From JBBDSJ01 sp040905025 (GTDB lineage Bacteria > Pseudomonadota > Gammaproteobacteria > Methylohalomonadales > Methylohalomonadaceae): DNA of 63,618 nucleotides. Below are positions 15,352 to 23,553 of the stretch, piece by piece (position 1 is the stretch's first letter; each line of letters starts with the position of its first letter). The stretch is from positions 1 through 63,618 of the forward strand of contig JBBDSJ010000006.1 of the NCBI GenBank assembly GCA_040905025.1, given 5' to 3'. A program made the translations under genes and the position numbers. The notes below the pieces were generated by a model. It was given only the letters and a program-made list of their open reading frames with translations. It was not told the origin of the DNA and did not search any database.

Positions 15352-16349
15352 AAAGTGACCCATACCGGCTGGCGGTGTTCGGGAGCGAGCATTTTCTGTT
15401 CCTGCAACAACGTTAATAATGCCGCTGCCGGATTCTGCCCGACCGACTCACGCAAGCCGGCATAAGCCGTCGTTGGACGCGGATTGACCTCCAGCACACA
15501 CGGGCCCCGCCGGGTAATGACGAGATCCACACCAACCCAGCCAGTCAGCCCCGGCAGTGCCGCCGCAATGTCATCTGCAAGCTGTTGCAGAACATCATGA
15601 GAATACTCCAGGTCATTGACTCCTATGGCTTTCATGCGGTAATCACTGGCATCAAAAATGCTTTCCTGGCGATTCGCCGACCACACAGCTGCAGTATCGT
15701 TATGGCAGAGCAAGGTCAGACTGGCCGGTTCACCTGCAATATACGGCTGCAGGATTTCGCCTGCCGCCAGCGTCGTGGGCAATGTGGATAACAAACGGCA
15801 ACCTTCACCACCCACGCCATCATCCGGTTTAACAATCCATTGGCTTGTTTGTGCCAGCGTCTCGTGCTTGATCGCACCCGGTTCGCGCCAGCACGGCACC
15901 ACTGTAATACCATGCTGCTGCAGCAAGGCGCTGGTTTGTGACTTGCTGGCGGCAATGCTGACTGCTGCTGCCGTACTGCCGAGTGATTGTTTTCCCGCCG
16001 TCTGGACTTGCTGCGTTAATCTGAGCAGACATCCATCTGTTTCCGGCGCAACCAGCAAGACGGCATCTGCTTGCGCACATGCAACTGCAAACTGCGCCGT
16101 AAAATTATCACTGACCGGTGTCACTGTAACCGTGACAGAGTCTCCCGGCCGACTGGCTGACGGCAAGCGAGTGTCGCGCAAAACGATGAGTTCCTGAATA
16201 GCAAATGCCGCGGCGCAGTCGCTGAAATCACGCAGCAATGCCTGCAGCATCAACTCACCTTCCGCCGCCAGATCACCCGGCACGGCGTGTCCGGCATAAC
16301 CACCGGCCGTGATAAACTCACACAACAACAGTTTCATGGCCTGATTCAC
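15348..16349 (-). CDS. ATP-grasp ligase, MfnD-like (methylofuran synthesis)
   Basis: A 333-residue ATP-grasp protein: an N-terminal lobe (LLLCEFITAGGYAGH), an ATP-binding segment WIVKPDDGVGGEGCRL, and the metal-binding end VDLVITRRGPCVLEVNPRPTT. Archaeal MfnD of this superfamily ligates tyramine to glutamate. The same type of gene occurs in bacterial C1 clusters beside MfnE- and MfnF-like genes, as here. It is first in a four-gene minus-strand run and is divergent, by only 13 bp, from the HisA-like gene. The substrate is inferred; bacterial methylofuran may use tyrosine rather than tyramine. Confidence 0.7.
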   Translation of the reverse strand: MNQAMKLLLCEFITAGGYAGHAVPGDLAAEGELMLQALLRDFSDCAAAFAIQELIVLRDTRLPSASRPGDSVTVTVTPVSDNFTAQFAVACAQADAVLLVAPETDGCLLRLTQQVQTAGKQSLGSTAAAVSIAASKSQTSALLQQHGITVVPCWREPGAIKHETLAQTSQWIVKPDDGVGGEGCRLLSTLPTTLAAGEILQPYIAGEPASLTLLCHNDTAAVWSANRQESIFDASDYRMKAIGVNDLEYSHDVLQQLADDIAAALPGLTGWVGVDLVITRRGPCVLEVNPRPTTAYAGLRESVGQNPAAALLTLLQEQKMLAPEHRQPVWVTL

Positions 16350-16362
16350 GAATAGCTCAGCA

Positions 16363-17058
16363 ATGGAATTTATACCGGTTATTGATCTGTGCGGCGGTCT
16401 GGTCGTACACGCCCGCGGCGGTGAACGTTCCCGCTATCAGCCACTGGACTCACCCCTGTGTAACAGCAGTGAACCGCAGGCGGTAGTCGCGGCGCTCGCG
16501 GCATTGTATCGCTTCAATCAACTTTACGTCGCCGATCTCGATGCACTCCAGCACAACGGCAATAATGCCCCGCTGCTTGCCGAACTGATAAAACAATTCC
16601 CGCAATTGCTGTTCTGGCTCGATGCCGGCGAGCAGTCCGTTGACCTGGCCGGCAGACACCCGTCACGAGTGCGACCGGTTTTTGCCAGTGAGGCCTATAC
16701 CGCCAGCGAACTGGCCGCACTTTGCCGCGACCATGAAAAAGCTATCGTCTCGATGGACTTTGATGCGAATGACTTTCGTGGCGATACGCACTGGCTGGAG
16801 ATGCCGGCACATTGGCCAAAGGACCTGATCATCATGGAACTGGCGGCGATCGGTACCAGTGACGGCCATGGCAATGGTCCCGCCACAACACGGCTGTTGG
16901 ATTTTATTGGCGCACATCCAGACAAGCGTTTTTATGCCGCCGGCGGCATTCGTCATGATGCCGATATTGATATGCTGGAAAAAATTGGTGTTTATGGCGT
17001 ATTAGTAGCGACAGCGTTACACAATGGCGCAGTACAAAAATATAAAAGGCAAGGGTAG
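16363..17058 (+). CDS. HisA/HisF-like TIM-barrel protein of the C1 cofactor cluster
   Basis: A 231-residue half-barrel-repeat protein of the HisA/HisF type. It begins EFIPVIDLCGGLVVHARGG, close to the HisA phosphate-site start, has the first catalytic-type Asp retained in PVIDLCGG, and a C-terminal AAGGIRHDADIDML. It is not in a his operon but between methylofuran genes and fae, as HisA paralogues are in other methylotroph clusters. A role in making the furan-phosphate precursor (a reaction done in archaea by another TIM barrel, MfnB) is possible but only inferred. Biosynthetic HisA in histidine synthesis is the less likely alternative. Confidence 0.7.
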   Translation: MEFIPVIDLCGGLVVHARGGERSRYQPLDSPLCNSSEPQAVVAALAALYRFNQLYVADLDALQHNGNNAPLLAELIKQFPQLLFWLDAGEQSVDLAGRHPSRVRPVFASEAYTASELAALCRDHEKAIVSMDFDANDFRGDTHWLEMPAHWPKDLIIMELAAIGTSDGHGNGPATTRLLDFIGAHPDKRFYAAGGIRHDADIDMLEKIGVYGVLVATALHNGAVQKYKRQG

Positions 17059-17095
17059 CCCAATATCTTTTCAAAAAAACCCCGGGGAGAGAAGC

Positions 17096-17491
17096 ATGCC
17101 GGATAAAAATACACAGCAGCAAACTCAGGTTGACCTGGTGAACCCCGATTTCGGTGTGGACGACGGCCGCTGGCAGTGGGACGTACAAATGAACATTGTC
17201 AGAGCCACGCGCAAGGCATTTGATGTGTTCGGGTTGGACTACCGGGCGGAGGGTTATTCCATGCGCCAGCTGCTGCAAGCCATCCATGCTGATGATCGGG
17301 CCCATGTCGAAGCACAAATCACAGCCATGACATTGAAAAAACTGCACGACACCATTATCCAGTACCGGATCATTCAACCGGACAACAGCATACGCCTTGC
17401 CAGAACCTATGGTAAGGCCATTGTGAATGAAGAAGGCGTACTGACACATCTGGCCGGAATGACTGAGGACGTGACAGGCAAAGCAAGCTGA
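17096..17491 (+). CDS. Stand-alone PAS-domain protein
   Basis: A 131-residue cytosolic protein, start chosen at 17096 because GGGGAGAGAAG precedes it. Nearly all of it is one PAS fold: DDGRWQWDVQMN, the helical centre around AIHADDRAHVEAQI, the strand IQYRIIQPDNSIRLAR and the terminal HLAGMTEDVT typical of PAS plus PAC. It has no output domain, so it would act by protein contact. It lies between the HisA-like gene and fae, sharing a bidirectional terminator with fae. A sensing role for the C1 pathway is a guess from location. Confidence 0.7.
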   Translation: MPDKNTQQQTQVDLVNPDFGVDDGRWQWDVQMNIVRATRKAFDVFGLDYRAEGYSMRQLLQAIHADDRAHVEAQITAMTLKKLHDTIIQYRIIQPDNSIRLARTYGKAIVNEEGVLTHLAGMTEDVTGKAS

Positions 17492-17503
17492 TTAACAGAC
17501 AAA

Positions 17504-17531
17504 AAAATACCCCGGCAAGCCGGGGTATTTT
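17504..17531. terminator. Bidirectional terminator between PAS gene and fae
   Basis: AATACCCCGGC (17506-17516) pairs with GCCGGGGTATT (17519-17529) around AA, with A-run and T-run on either side. It can serve both convergent genes. Confidence 0.88.
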
Positions 17532-17558
17532 TCGACAACCGTTTGTTGCTCGAATAAC

Positions 17559-18068
17559 TTAGTGAGCAGCGAACGGGTGGTCAGCAGAACCACGCTTCTG
17601 CAGGACTTCAGCAGACTTCGGCTCACGCGCAACAGCACGTTTAATAGAGAGCTTGGTTGCTTCGTAGTTGTAGTCCTGAATCTTGGTGTTGTCTTCGGCC
17701 AACCAGTGGATGAAGACACCCACGCTGATGAAAACATCGTCGGCTTCAGCCGCCGGAATGGTGCCGTCTTCGACGCAATCCATCACTGCCATGGCGACGC
17801 CGCGCTGGGCCGGACCAAACATCTGCACAGCCTGGGTGGCACCCTTGATGGTGACCTTGTTGTACAGAATGGTGTACGGACGGGCAACCAGGTTCGGGGC
17901 AACAACAGCCAGCAGGGTGCTGAAACCGTCTTTTTGGTTGGTCAGTGCGTTACAGAAAGCGGTTTCTGCGGCACTGCCACGCGGGCCCATGATAAGGTCG
18001 ACGTGGGCAACTTCGTTACCGTCACCAACCAGGGCTTCGCCGATGAGTACTCGATCAATTACTGCCAT
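17559..18068 (-). CDS. fae: Formaldehyde-activating enzyme
   Basis: Condenses formaldehyde with tetrahydromethanopterin to methylene-H4MPT, the entry of formaldehyde to the H4MPT oxidation pathway. The 169-residue product begins MAVIDRVLIGEALVGDGNE and includes HVDLIMGPRGSAAETAF, with the conserved active-site His of the family, and KVTIKGATQAVQMFGPAQ. Start chosen at 18068 behind AAGGAGAAC; a longer upstream extension has no ribosome site. Full length for the single-domain family. It is its own transcription unit in front of a terminator, as expected for an abundantly made protein. Confidence 0.96.
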   Translation of the reverse strand: MAVIDRVLIGEALVGDGNEVAHVDLIMGPRGSAAETAFCNALTNQKDGFSTLLAVVAPNLVARPYTILYNKVTIKGATQAVQMFGPAQRGVAMAVMDCVEDGTIPAAEADDVFISVGVFIHWLAEDNTKIQDYNYEATKLSIKRAVAREPKSAEVLQKRGSADHPFAAH

Positions 18069-18194
18069 TTGTTGTTCTCCTTTTAAAAAACCAAATATTT
18101 TGCTGAAGATAGACATTACTGCCTTCCTTTATTTTTGAATGTGATAAAAACCCGCTCGCTGAACTCATACAACGGAGGGGATCTTTAGCACGAA

Positions 18195-19115
18195 TCATCG
18201 TTTCCCATGAAGTCGTTCAAACTCATGGACTAGCAGACACGCCGCCGCCAGATCTGCACTTGTCCCTGGATTTATTCCCTCTGCCTTAAGGGTCAGATCA
18301 AAGTTGCGGAGTAGTGACGTAGCCTCTTCCGGCTTATTGTACTTTATAAACTGCGTCAAAACCGCACCCGCCTGCTGCTGAACTTTGCAAGCCACTGCCT
18401 CACCATGCTTACGTGCCACATGGGAGTCGGCGTTGTGTGTCAAAAGCGAAAGATAACATGCAACCAGCGCCCATTCTACACTCTGCCAGCACTGATTGCG
18501 TTGTCTAAGTACATTTAATGCCTCACCAAACACATTGGCGAAGCCATTGGCATATTGCCAGGCGATGCGGTCCCGATGCTGCGCTGCACACATTGCCGTG
18601 ATTACATCCACTTCCGCTGCACTGGCGACATCATGCACGTCACTGTCACCCAACCCCCCCGGCTGTGCCAGACGAATCGCAGCATAAATGTCGGCTGCCG
18701 CCGTCACGTCCATTTGCTGCACAATCTCAGTCACCCGGGCCTGTAGTTGCGCCGGTTCCACCTCGGCTGCAGCAGCGGCCAGCGGTGCAAACAGCAACAA
18801 CATGCCAAGATTAGTGTTACAGCCGACCGCTTCACGCGTTGCGGTGGCAGCAGCCAGAATACGTGCGGCAACAGTTCGGGCAGGATCAGCAAGCACCGGC
18901 ACACTGACGCCGGCGCTGGTCAGAAAATCGTTGACAGTCATGGCGTGACCGTCGGCATAGCGATGCACATTACCCGGTTTCAGCGCCGCAACATCCATCT
19001 CAAAACAGAACTGCATGGCGGCGGTGATCCGGTTTTGCGACAAACCTGATGGAGTGACGCAATGCGGTTGCCTGGCCGGCACAGGTTCGCTGCGCGTTGT
19101 CAGGCCCGCGTTCAC
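18195..19115 (-). CDS. CitG-like triphosphoribosyl-dephospho-CoA synthase family protein
   Basis: A 306-residue mostly helical protein of the CitG/MdcB family: MDVAALKPGNVHRYADGH and the nucleotide-binding NTNLGMLLLFAPLAAAA are the family hallmarks. Classical CitG attaches a ribosyl-phosphate to dephospho-CoA through an alpha-1,2 bond for citrate lyase, but no citrate or malonate lyase genes are near. Members also recur in methylotroph H4MPT clusters. Since methanopterin contains an alpha-linked ribofuranosyl-5-phosphate on its ribitol, a role in that step is an attractive inference. It overlaps the upstream ATP-grasp gene by four bases. Confidence 0.75.
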   Translation of the reverse strand: MNAGLTTRSEPVPARQPHCVTPSGLSQNRITAAMQFCFEMDVAALKPGNVHRYADGHAMTVNDFLTSAGVSVPVLADPARTVAARILAAATATREAVGCNTNLGMLLLFAPLAAAAAEVEPAQLQARVTEIVQQMDVTAAADIYAAIRLAQPGGLGDSDVHDVASAAEVDVITAMCAAQHRDRIAWQYANGFANVFGEALNVLRQRNQCWQSVEWALVACYLSLLTHNADSHVARKHGEAVACKVQQQAGAVLTQFIKYNKPEEATSLLRNFDLTLKAEGINPGTSADLAAACLLVHEFERLHGKR

Positions 19116-20041
19116 GCTGACACCAGCGTCAGCGCAGCACCGGGCTGTTGCGGCAAACGTGCCAACAGACTGGCAATCAAGCGTTCACCGATATTGATAC
19201 CGCTCACCTGCTGCAAGCCCCACCAGGCTGGAATTCCATTAACTTCAATAATTTGTAATTTACCATTCGCGTCGTACATTAAATCAACACCGGCATAATC
19301 GGCATCGACGGCACGCGCAGCCGCAACCGCCAGATCACTCAACTCAGCATTCAATGGCAACACTTCACAGCGAGCGCCCTGGGCGCGGTTAGTGATCCAG
19401 TGCTGGCCAAAGCGGGTCATTGCGGCGACAGCCTGATCATCGATCACGAACACGCGGATGTCCGACCATTCCTGAGCACCGCGCTCAACATAGCGTTGCA
19501 GGTAAAACACACCGCCCCAGTGGGCGGCCAGTGGTGCCAGTTGGCTGTGTTCATCAAGCAGGCACAAACCCTCGCCTTGCGAACCAAACAGGGGTTTGCC
19601 GACCAGCTTGTGGCCAGCGGCAATTTCCCGCCGCCAGATGGCCTGCGCCTGGGATAACGATTCACATACCCAGGTCGGCGGCCCCGGCAAACCGGCCCGG
19701 CTCAGCAATAAAGACGTCAACGCCTTGTCAACGGTGCGCTCGATAATGCGCGGGCCGTTGTAGACCGGAATCCCCAGCCCTGCCAGCGCATGCAGAATAT
19801 CCAGGCGCAGTATCACCTGTTCAAGCCGGCCACCGGGCACACCGCGCACAAACACGGCAGCCGGCAATACCTGCCTGAAACCGGGCATGATCACATCAAG
19901 GGGTTGGCGGCCGGGTTCGAGCCGGCAGTCCGTCAATGACAGGAATTCACAGCCAATACGCTGTGCCGCCAATGCCTGTTGCAACTGGCGGCCATGCCAA
20001 CCGGGATCATCGGTGATGATCGCAATTTTATGACCAGTCAT
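19112..20041 (-). CDS. RimK-like ATP-grasp ligase of the C1 cofactor cluster
   Basis: A 309-residue RimK-family protein. It shows the N-terminal Rossmann-like lobe (HKIAIITDDPGWHGRQL), the ATP-grasp loop LVGKPLFGSQGEGLC, and the metal-site end YAGVDLMYDANG followed by IIEVNGIPAWWGLQ. Relatives add glutamate to proteins or cofactors, such as MptN or CofF in archaea. In this cluster it could build the glutamate tail of methylofuran or modify methanopterin; which one cannot be told from sequence. It is translationally coupled to the CitG-like gene (ATGA overlap at 19112-19115). Confidence 0.75.
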   Translation of the reverse strand: MTGHKIAIITDDPGWHGRQLQQALAAQRIGCEFLSLTDCRLEPGRQPLDVIMPGFRQVLPAAVFVRGVPGGRLEQVILRLDILHALAGLGIPVYNGPRIIERTVDKALTSLLLSRAGLPGPPTWVCESLSQAQAIWRREIAAGHKLVGKPLFGSQGEGLCLLDEHSQLAPLAAHWGGVFYLQRYVERGAQEWSDIRVFVIDDQAVAAMTRFGQHWITNRAQGARCEVLPLNAELSDLAVAAARAVDADYAGVDLMYDANGKLQIIEVNGIPAWWGLQQVSGINIGERLIASLLARLPQQPGAALTLVSA

Positions 20042-20077
20042 CAGGGCTGCCGTCGAGTGGCCACAGGCTGCACCGGC

Positions 20078-21055
20078 TTAACCGAACGAACGATCCAGCA
20101 GCGGTTCATCGAGGCTGCCGGCATGGAATGAATGGCCCGATTTCAGCACCGACACCGTCACCCGCGCCGGACTGAACAACAGCGGGTCAATCTTGTAGAA
20201 GTCATACTCAACCGCCTTGAAGATCTCGCCGAACGGCTTGCCATAATCTTTCGATGCACTGCTGGGCAGGTTTTCAGCCAGCTCACGCGCGTCATCGTCA
20301 TCAGCATCCACATACAACTGCACCTGGCCGGCAAACAGAATGGCGTCATTCGTACGGCTCATCGCGGTCAGAAAGTCAGCGGATGGCGGACACATCGGCG
20401 CACAGCCGGCGCCGTCGATGATCTTCTCCAGCGGAAAATGCAGTGCATGCGCCTTGTGCAGGGCGGTTTCCAGCACCCGGCCGACGACCTGGACAGCCCC
20501 GGCGAGGCTGCTGGTTGGAGTTAGAATTAAAGTTAGATTTTCCGGTTTAATATCTGATAATTCAGCTATTTTATCTGCGATTTCAACCGGTGGCACTTGA
20601 TCGGCTTCAATCACCAGCGCACCGCTGTCGGCCTTGTCGCGATACTTCAGCTCATCAAACAACTCTTCCTTGCTGCCGAGCGCACGGGCCGGTCCCGAGC
20701 CGAGCGCATTGAAGGCACCCTTGCCCTTGCCGTGCGACAATGACCAGCCCGCATACTGACTGCCGAGACAGGCAATCACCGGTTCGGCCGAGTGCACATC
20801 CAGCTGCCAGGCCCAGCGTTTGAATGTGGCCGATGAGCGAATGTTAACCCGGCCCAGGCCCCCCATGCAGATCTCGGCAATCAAACGACCGGCTTCCATA
20901 CCGCCGGGGACATTGATACCGGCATCAACAATACGTGTGCCGTTGTCGAGTTTGCTCACCGCCACGCGCAGGCTGTCGGCATTCTTTACCAGCGACTCGA
21001 CCAGTGGCGCGGTCAATGTATTGATACTCGGACGGGGCATTGATTTCTGACTCAT
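20078..21055 (-). CDS. mch: Methenyltetrahydromethanopterin cyclohydrolase
   Basis: Hydrolyses methenyl-H4MPT to N5-formyl-H4MPT in the cytosolic formaldehyde oxidation pathway. The 325-residue protein shows family motifs GTRIVDAGINVPGGMEAGRL, ICMGGLGRVNI, PVIACLGSQYAGW and CAPMCPPSADFLTAM. Full length. The start overlaps the stop of the upstream ATP-grasp gene by four bases, so the two are coupled. It is followed downstream by the RimK-like and CitG-like genes. Confidence 0.96.
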   Translation of the reverse strand: MSQKSMPRPSINTLTAPLVESLVKNADSLRVAVSKLDNGTRIVDAGINVPGGMEAGRLIAEICMGGLGRVNIRSSATFKRWAWQLDVHSAEPVIACLGSQYAGWSLSHGKGKGAFNALGSGPARALGSKEELFDELKYRDKADSGALVIEADQVPPVEIADKIAELSDIKPENLTLILTPTSSLAGAVQVVGRVLETALHKAHALHFPLEKIIDGAGCAPMCPPSADFLTAMSRTNDAILFAGQVQLYVDADDDDARELAENLPSSASKDYGKPFGEIFKAVEYDFYKIDPLLFSPARVTVSVLKSGHSFHAGSLDEPLLDRSFG

Positions 21056-22296
21056 TTCACTATCCTTACTTTATTTATTTCAGTATCTTGCGTTAATTTC
21101 TTAATCTTCTTTAACAGCTTATGTCCACGTGCCGTCAAGCGCACCCGGGCACTGCCCCAGCTGCGGCCATCGGCAAATACCGTACATAACGGTTCGCCGG
21201 CAGCGAAGAATTCACCCGGTGCCGGCCGATCTGCCGCCCACTCGGGCCACTCAAACGCCGGCGGCACCAGCAGGTCTGCATCGGCGTAAACCACCAGCTT
21301 GCCGGGAAAACTCGCGCTGTCCGGCCACGCCGCGGCCGGCAATGTCCCGGCACAGGCGGCGCAATGCGCCGCCACCAGACTCTGGCCGGCCTCATGCAGT
21401 TCAAAGCTGGCCGGCGGCCGCGGATTGATTTCCAGCACGTTGATCGTGTCTTTGTGAATCAGTGTATCAAGACCACACAAACCACGCAGACCAAAGCGCG
21501 AGACCAGTTCCATCACAACGGCATCGAGTGCCCAGGCAAGCTGCAGCGGTGGTTGCCAGCGAATGGCGCCAGCGAAGCGCCAGTCATGTGAGCTGACAGT
21601 CCAGCAACGGTTGTAACCGACAATGCAGCAGTCTTTGCCATTGGCGAGAAACAGTACTGAAATCGCCTCACCAGGCAGATGTTGCTGCAGATAATGGTTT
21701 TCCGGCAGCGGCTGACCCGCCGACCATGCATCAATACCGCAACCACCATCACCTGCTGCCGGTTTCAGCAACCAGCTGACAGTCCGGTCTTTGCCGGACA
21801 ATGTCGTTTCCGTGATCGTGGCGGTTGTGAAATGGACAGGCGGATGCATAATCCCGGCCGCATCAAGTTCAGCAAAAAAACCGGGCGGATGCTTGACCCG
21901 GGCAACGGTGGCCGCCGTGTTGCCGAAGACTTCGGCATATTGCGCGAGATCAGTGAGTTGCGACGCAGCTGCCTCAAAACCACTGCCCGGCAGTATCCGC
22001 ATATCCGGATGACACTCAGCCAATGACTTGACCGCGGTCAACAATGCCGCGGTATCAAAACTTGCAGCCGTACCGGGCTGCACGGGTATACGGATTACCG
22101 GACAATTGGCAGCGGTATCCATATCCGCAAACGCATCCAGCACCTGTGGCTGATAGCCACCACGCCGGGCACTGGCCGCCAATGCCCGGCCACTGCGGCT
22201 GATGATCAACAGATCAGTAGCCGCGTGCGTGGCGGATGAATCCGTACGCAACGGAATAACATTGGCGGAAATCTGCTTGACGTTTCTGGTAGCCAT
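21052..22296 (-). CDS. ATP-grasp protein upstream of mch
   Basis: A 414-residue protein with an N-terminal domain (LLIISRSGRALAASARRGGY), an ATP-grasp core (SWLLKPAAGDGGCGIDAWSA; LCGLDTLIHKDTINVLEINP) and a C-terminal stretch of about 110 residues with a possible swivelling or biotinyl-like fold (SFPGKLVVYADADLLVPP). It resembles the ATP-grasp protein found beside mch and mtdB in methylotroph gene clusters and needed for the H4MPT pathway, but its reaction is not known to me. It is the third ATP-grasp ligase in the cluster, which suggests several distinct amino-acid or acid ligations in cofactor assembly. Confidence 0.75.
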   Translation of the reverse strand: MATRNVKQISANVIPLRTDSSATHAATDLLIISRSGRALAASARRGGYQPQVLDAFADMDTAANCPVIRIPVQPGTAASFDTAALLTAVKSLAECHPDMRILPGSGFEAAASQLTDLAQYAEVFGNTAATVARVKHPPGFFAELDAAGIMHPPVHFTTATITETTLSGKDRTVSWLLKPAAGDGGCGIDAWSAGQPLPENHYLQQHLPGEAISVLFLANGKDCCIVGYNRCWTVSSHDWRFAGAIRWQPPLQLAWALDAVVMELVSRFGLRGLCGLDTLIHKDTINVLEINPRPPASFELHEAGQSLVAAHCAACAGTLPAAAWPDSASFPGKLVVYADADLLVPPAFEWPEWAADRPAPGEFFAAGEPLCTVFADGRSWGSARVRLTARGHKLLKKIKKLTQDTEINKVRIVK

Positions 22297-22351
22297 AATT
22301 ACAGCATAGTATCTGCAACTGCAGTATCAGCGGCAACTCACGGCTGAGACA

Positions 22352-22385
22352 CAACACCGGACTGGAGGAATCCGGCCCGGTGTTG
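22352..22385. terminator. Stem-loop downstream of mtdB
   Basis: CAACACCGG (22352-22360) pairs with CCGGTGTTG (22377-22385) with further GC pairing inside. It lacks a T-run on the minus strand, so it may be an mRNA 3'-stabilising or Rho-assisted structure between mtdB and the ATP-grasp gene. Confidence 0.5.
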
Positions 22386-22398
22386 CGCGATGACCGGA

Positions 22399-23316
22399 TT
22401 ACTTGTTTTTGATTTTGGCGGCAAATTCACGTGCGGATTCAAATGCTCTCACATGATCCAGGTACAGCGGTTTATCCGCCTGCTTCATCAACTCAAACAT
22501 GTGGTAGTGAACCTTGTACTTGATATTACCGATGGCCAGTGCGCCAATGCCGACTGCCTTGCTCGGACTGAAATCGAGCACTTTGCCCATATCATGAACG
22601 TCGACGCCTTCCAGACCAAGCGGCGGGACCGCATTCACATCCGCCGCGACGATCAGTTTGCCGGCATTCGCAATCTGCTTTTTCGACAACACTTGCAGAC
22701 CCGCCTTGGCTGAGCCAATCACAATATCCGTGTCGGGCAGATATTTTTCATGGGCTTCTTCCGAACCGCCATCTTCGCCAATCATGTTGACGTTATAGCG
22801 TTTATTGTAGTCATCGGCGATGGTTTGGGCAGCGTCGGCGCCACGGTGGCTGACCAGATAGACCTCGGCACCGCAACCGGCAGCAAGAATCCCGGCACAG
22901 ACACCGACCGGGCCGGTACCACCAATGATACGGATCTTCTTGCCCTTCAGATCGCCCTTGTCCTGGCGCTTTGACCATTCTTCAACGCAGGCAATCATCG
23001 CCGCTGCTGTCGTAATGGCGCCGCTGGGATCCGCAAATACGGAGACCTCGAACGGCGGCACCATGGCAGCCCTGGCGCGGCGGAACATGTCCATGGCCTG
23101 GCCGAATTCGCGGCCACCGATAAAGATACCGGTACGTTTGACGCCGGTCGGGCCACGCGAAAAAATGGTGTCCTGTGTCAATGCGTGCACTTCTTCCAGT
23201 GTGACTTCACTGTACGGGATCACGCCATCAAATTCGGCTTCATAAGCCATGTTCACATCGAACGGGCTGACATTTTTGGTGGGATTGAAAATATGAAGAA
23301 GGTACGGGTCTTTCAT
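22399..23316 (-). CDS. mtdB: NAD(P)-dependent methylene-H4MPT dehydrogenase
   Basis: Oxidises methylene-H4MPT to methenyl-H4MPT with NAD(P)+. The 305-residue product has the MtdA/MtdB-type start (LHIFNPTKNVSPFDVNMAYE), FSRGPTGVKRTGIFIGG for the pterin side, and a Rossmann domain KIRIIGGTGPVGVCAGILAA around residue 128. The sequence is closer to MtdB, the H4MPT-specific enzyme, than to MtdA, and it stands beside mch as mtdB does in methylotrophs. The ribosome site is weak. A strong hairpin lies 40 bp upstream (23356-23380). Confidence 0.93.
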   Translation of the reverse strand: MKDPYLLHIFNPTKNVSPFDVNMAYEAEFDGVIPYSEVTLEEVHALTQDTIFSRGPTGVKRTGIFIGGREFGQAMDMFRRARAAMVPPFEVSVFADPSGAITTAAAMIACVEEWSKRQDKGDLKGKKIRIIGGTGPVGVCAGILAAGCGAEVYLVSHRGADAAQTIADDYNKRYNVNMIGEDGGSEEAHEKYLPDTDIVIGSAKAGLQVLSKKQIANAGKLIVAADVNAVPPLGLEGVDVHDMGKVLDFSPSKAVGIGALAIGNIKYKVHYHMFELMKQADKPLYLDHVRAFESAREFAAKIKNK

Positions 23317-23355
23317 AACGATTGTTCCATATTGTTTACGTGTATTTTTGTTAAG

Positions 23356-23380
23356 GAACCTCTGATGAAATCAGAGGTTC
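23356..23380. terminator. Perfect 11-bp hairpin upstream of mtdB
   Basis: GAACCTCTGAT (23356-23366) and ATCAGAGGTTC (23370-23380) pair around a GAA loop. It could end transcription from the RFAP synthase gene on the minus strand, or sit in the mtdB leader as an attenuator, since only 39 bases separate it from the start codon. The surrounding AT-rich 23381-23553 may hold the mtdB promoter; no gene is seen there. Confidence 0.6.
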
Positions 23381-23553
23381 TTGTTGTACAGGGGTATCCT
23401 GCAATTTTTTTGTTCTTCAAGTAACTGAAAAATATATAAAATTAAAAATCACATTGTTCGATTTTTGTAATCCGAAAAGAGGCACACGGATGTCCCACTG
23501 ACGCAGCAAAGGATGCAGTACGCATGGATGACTTATTCAGAGCTTGCTTAAAT

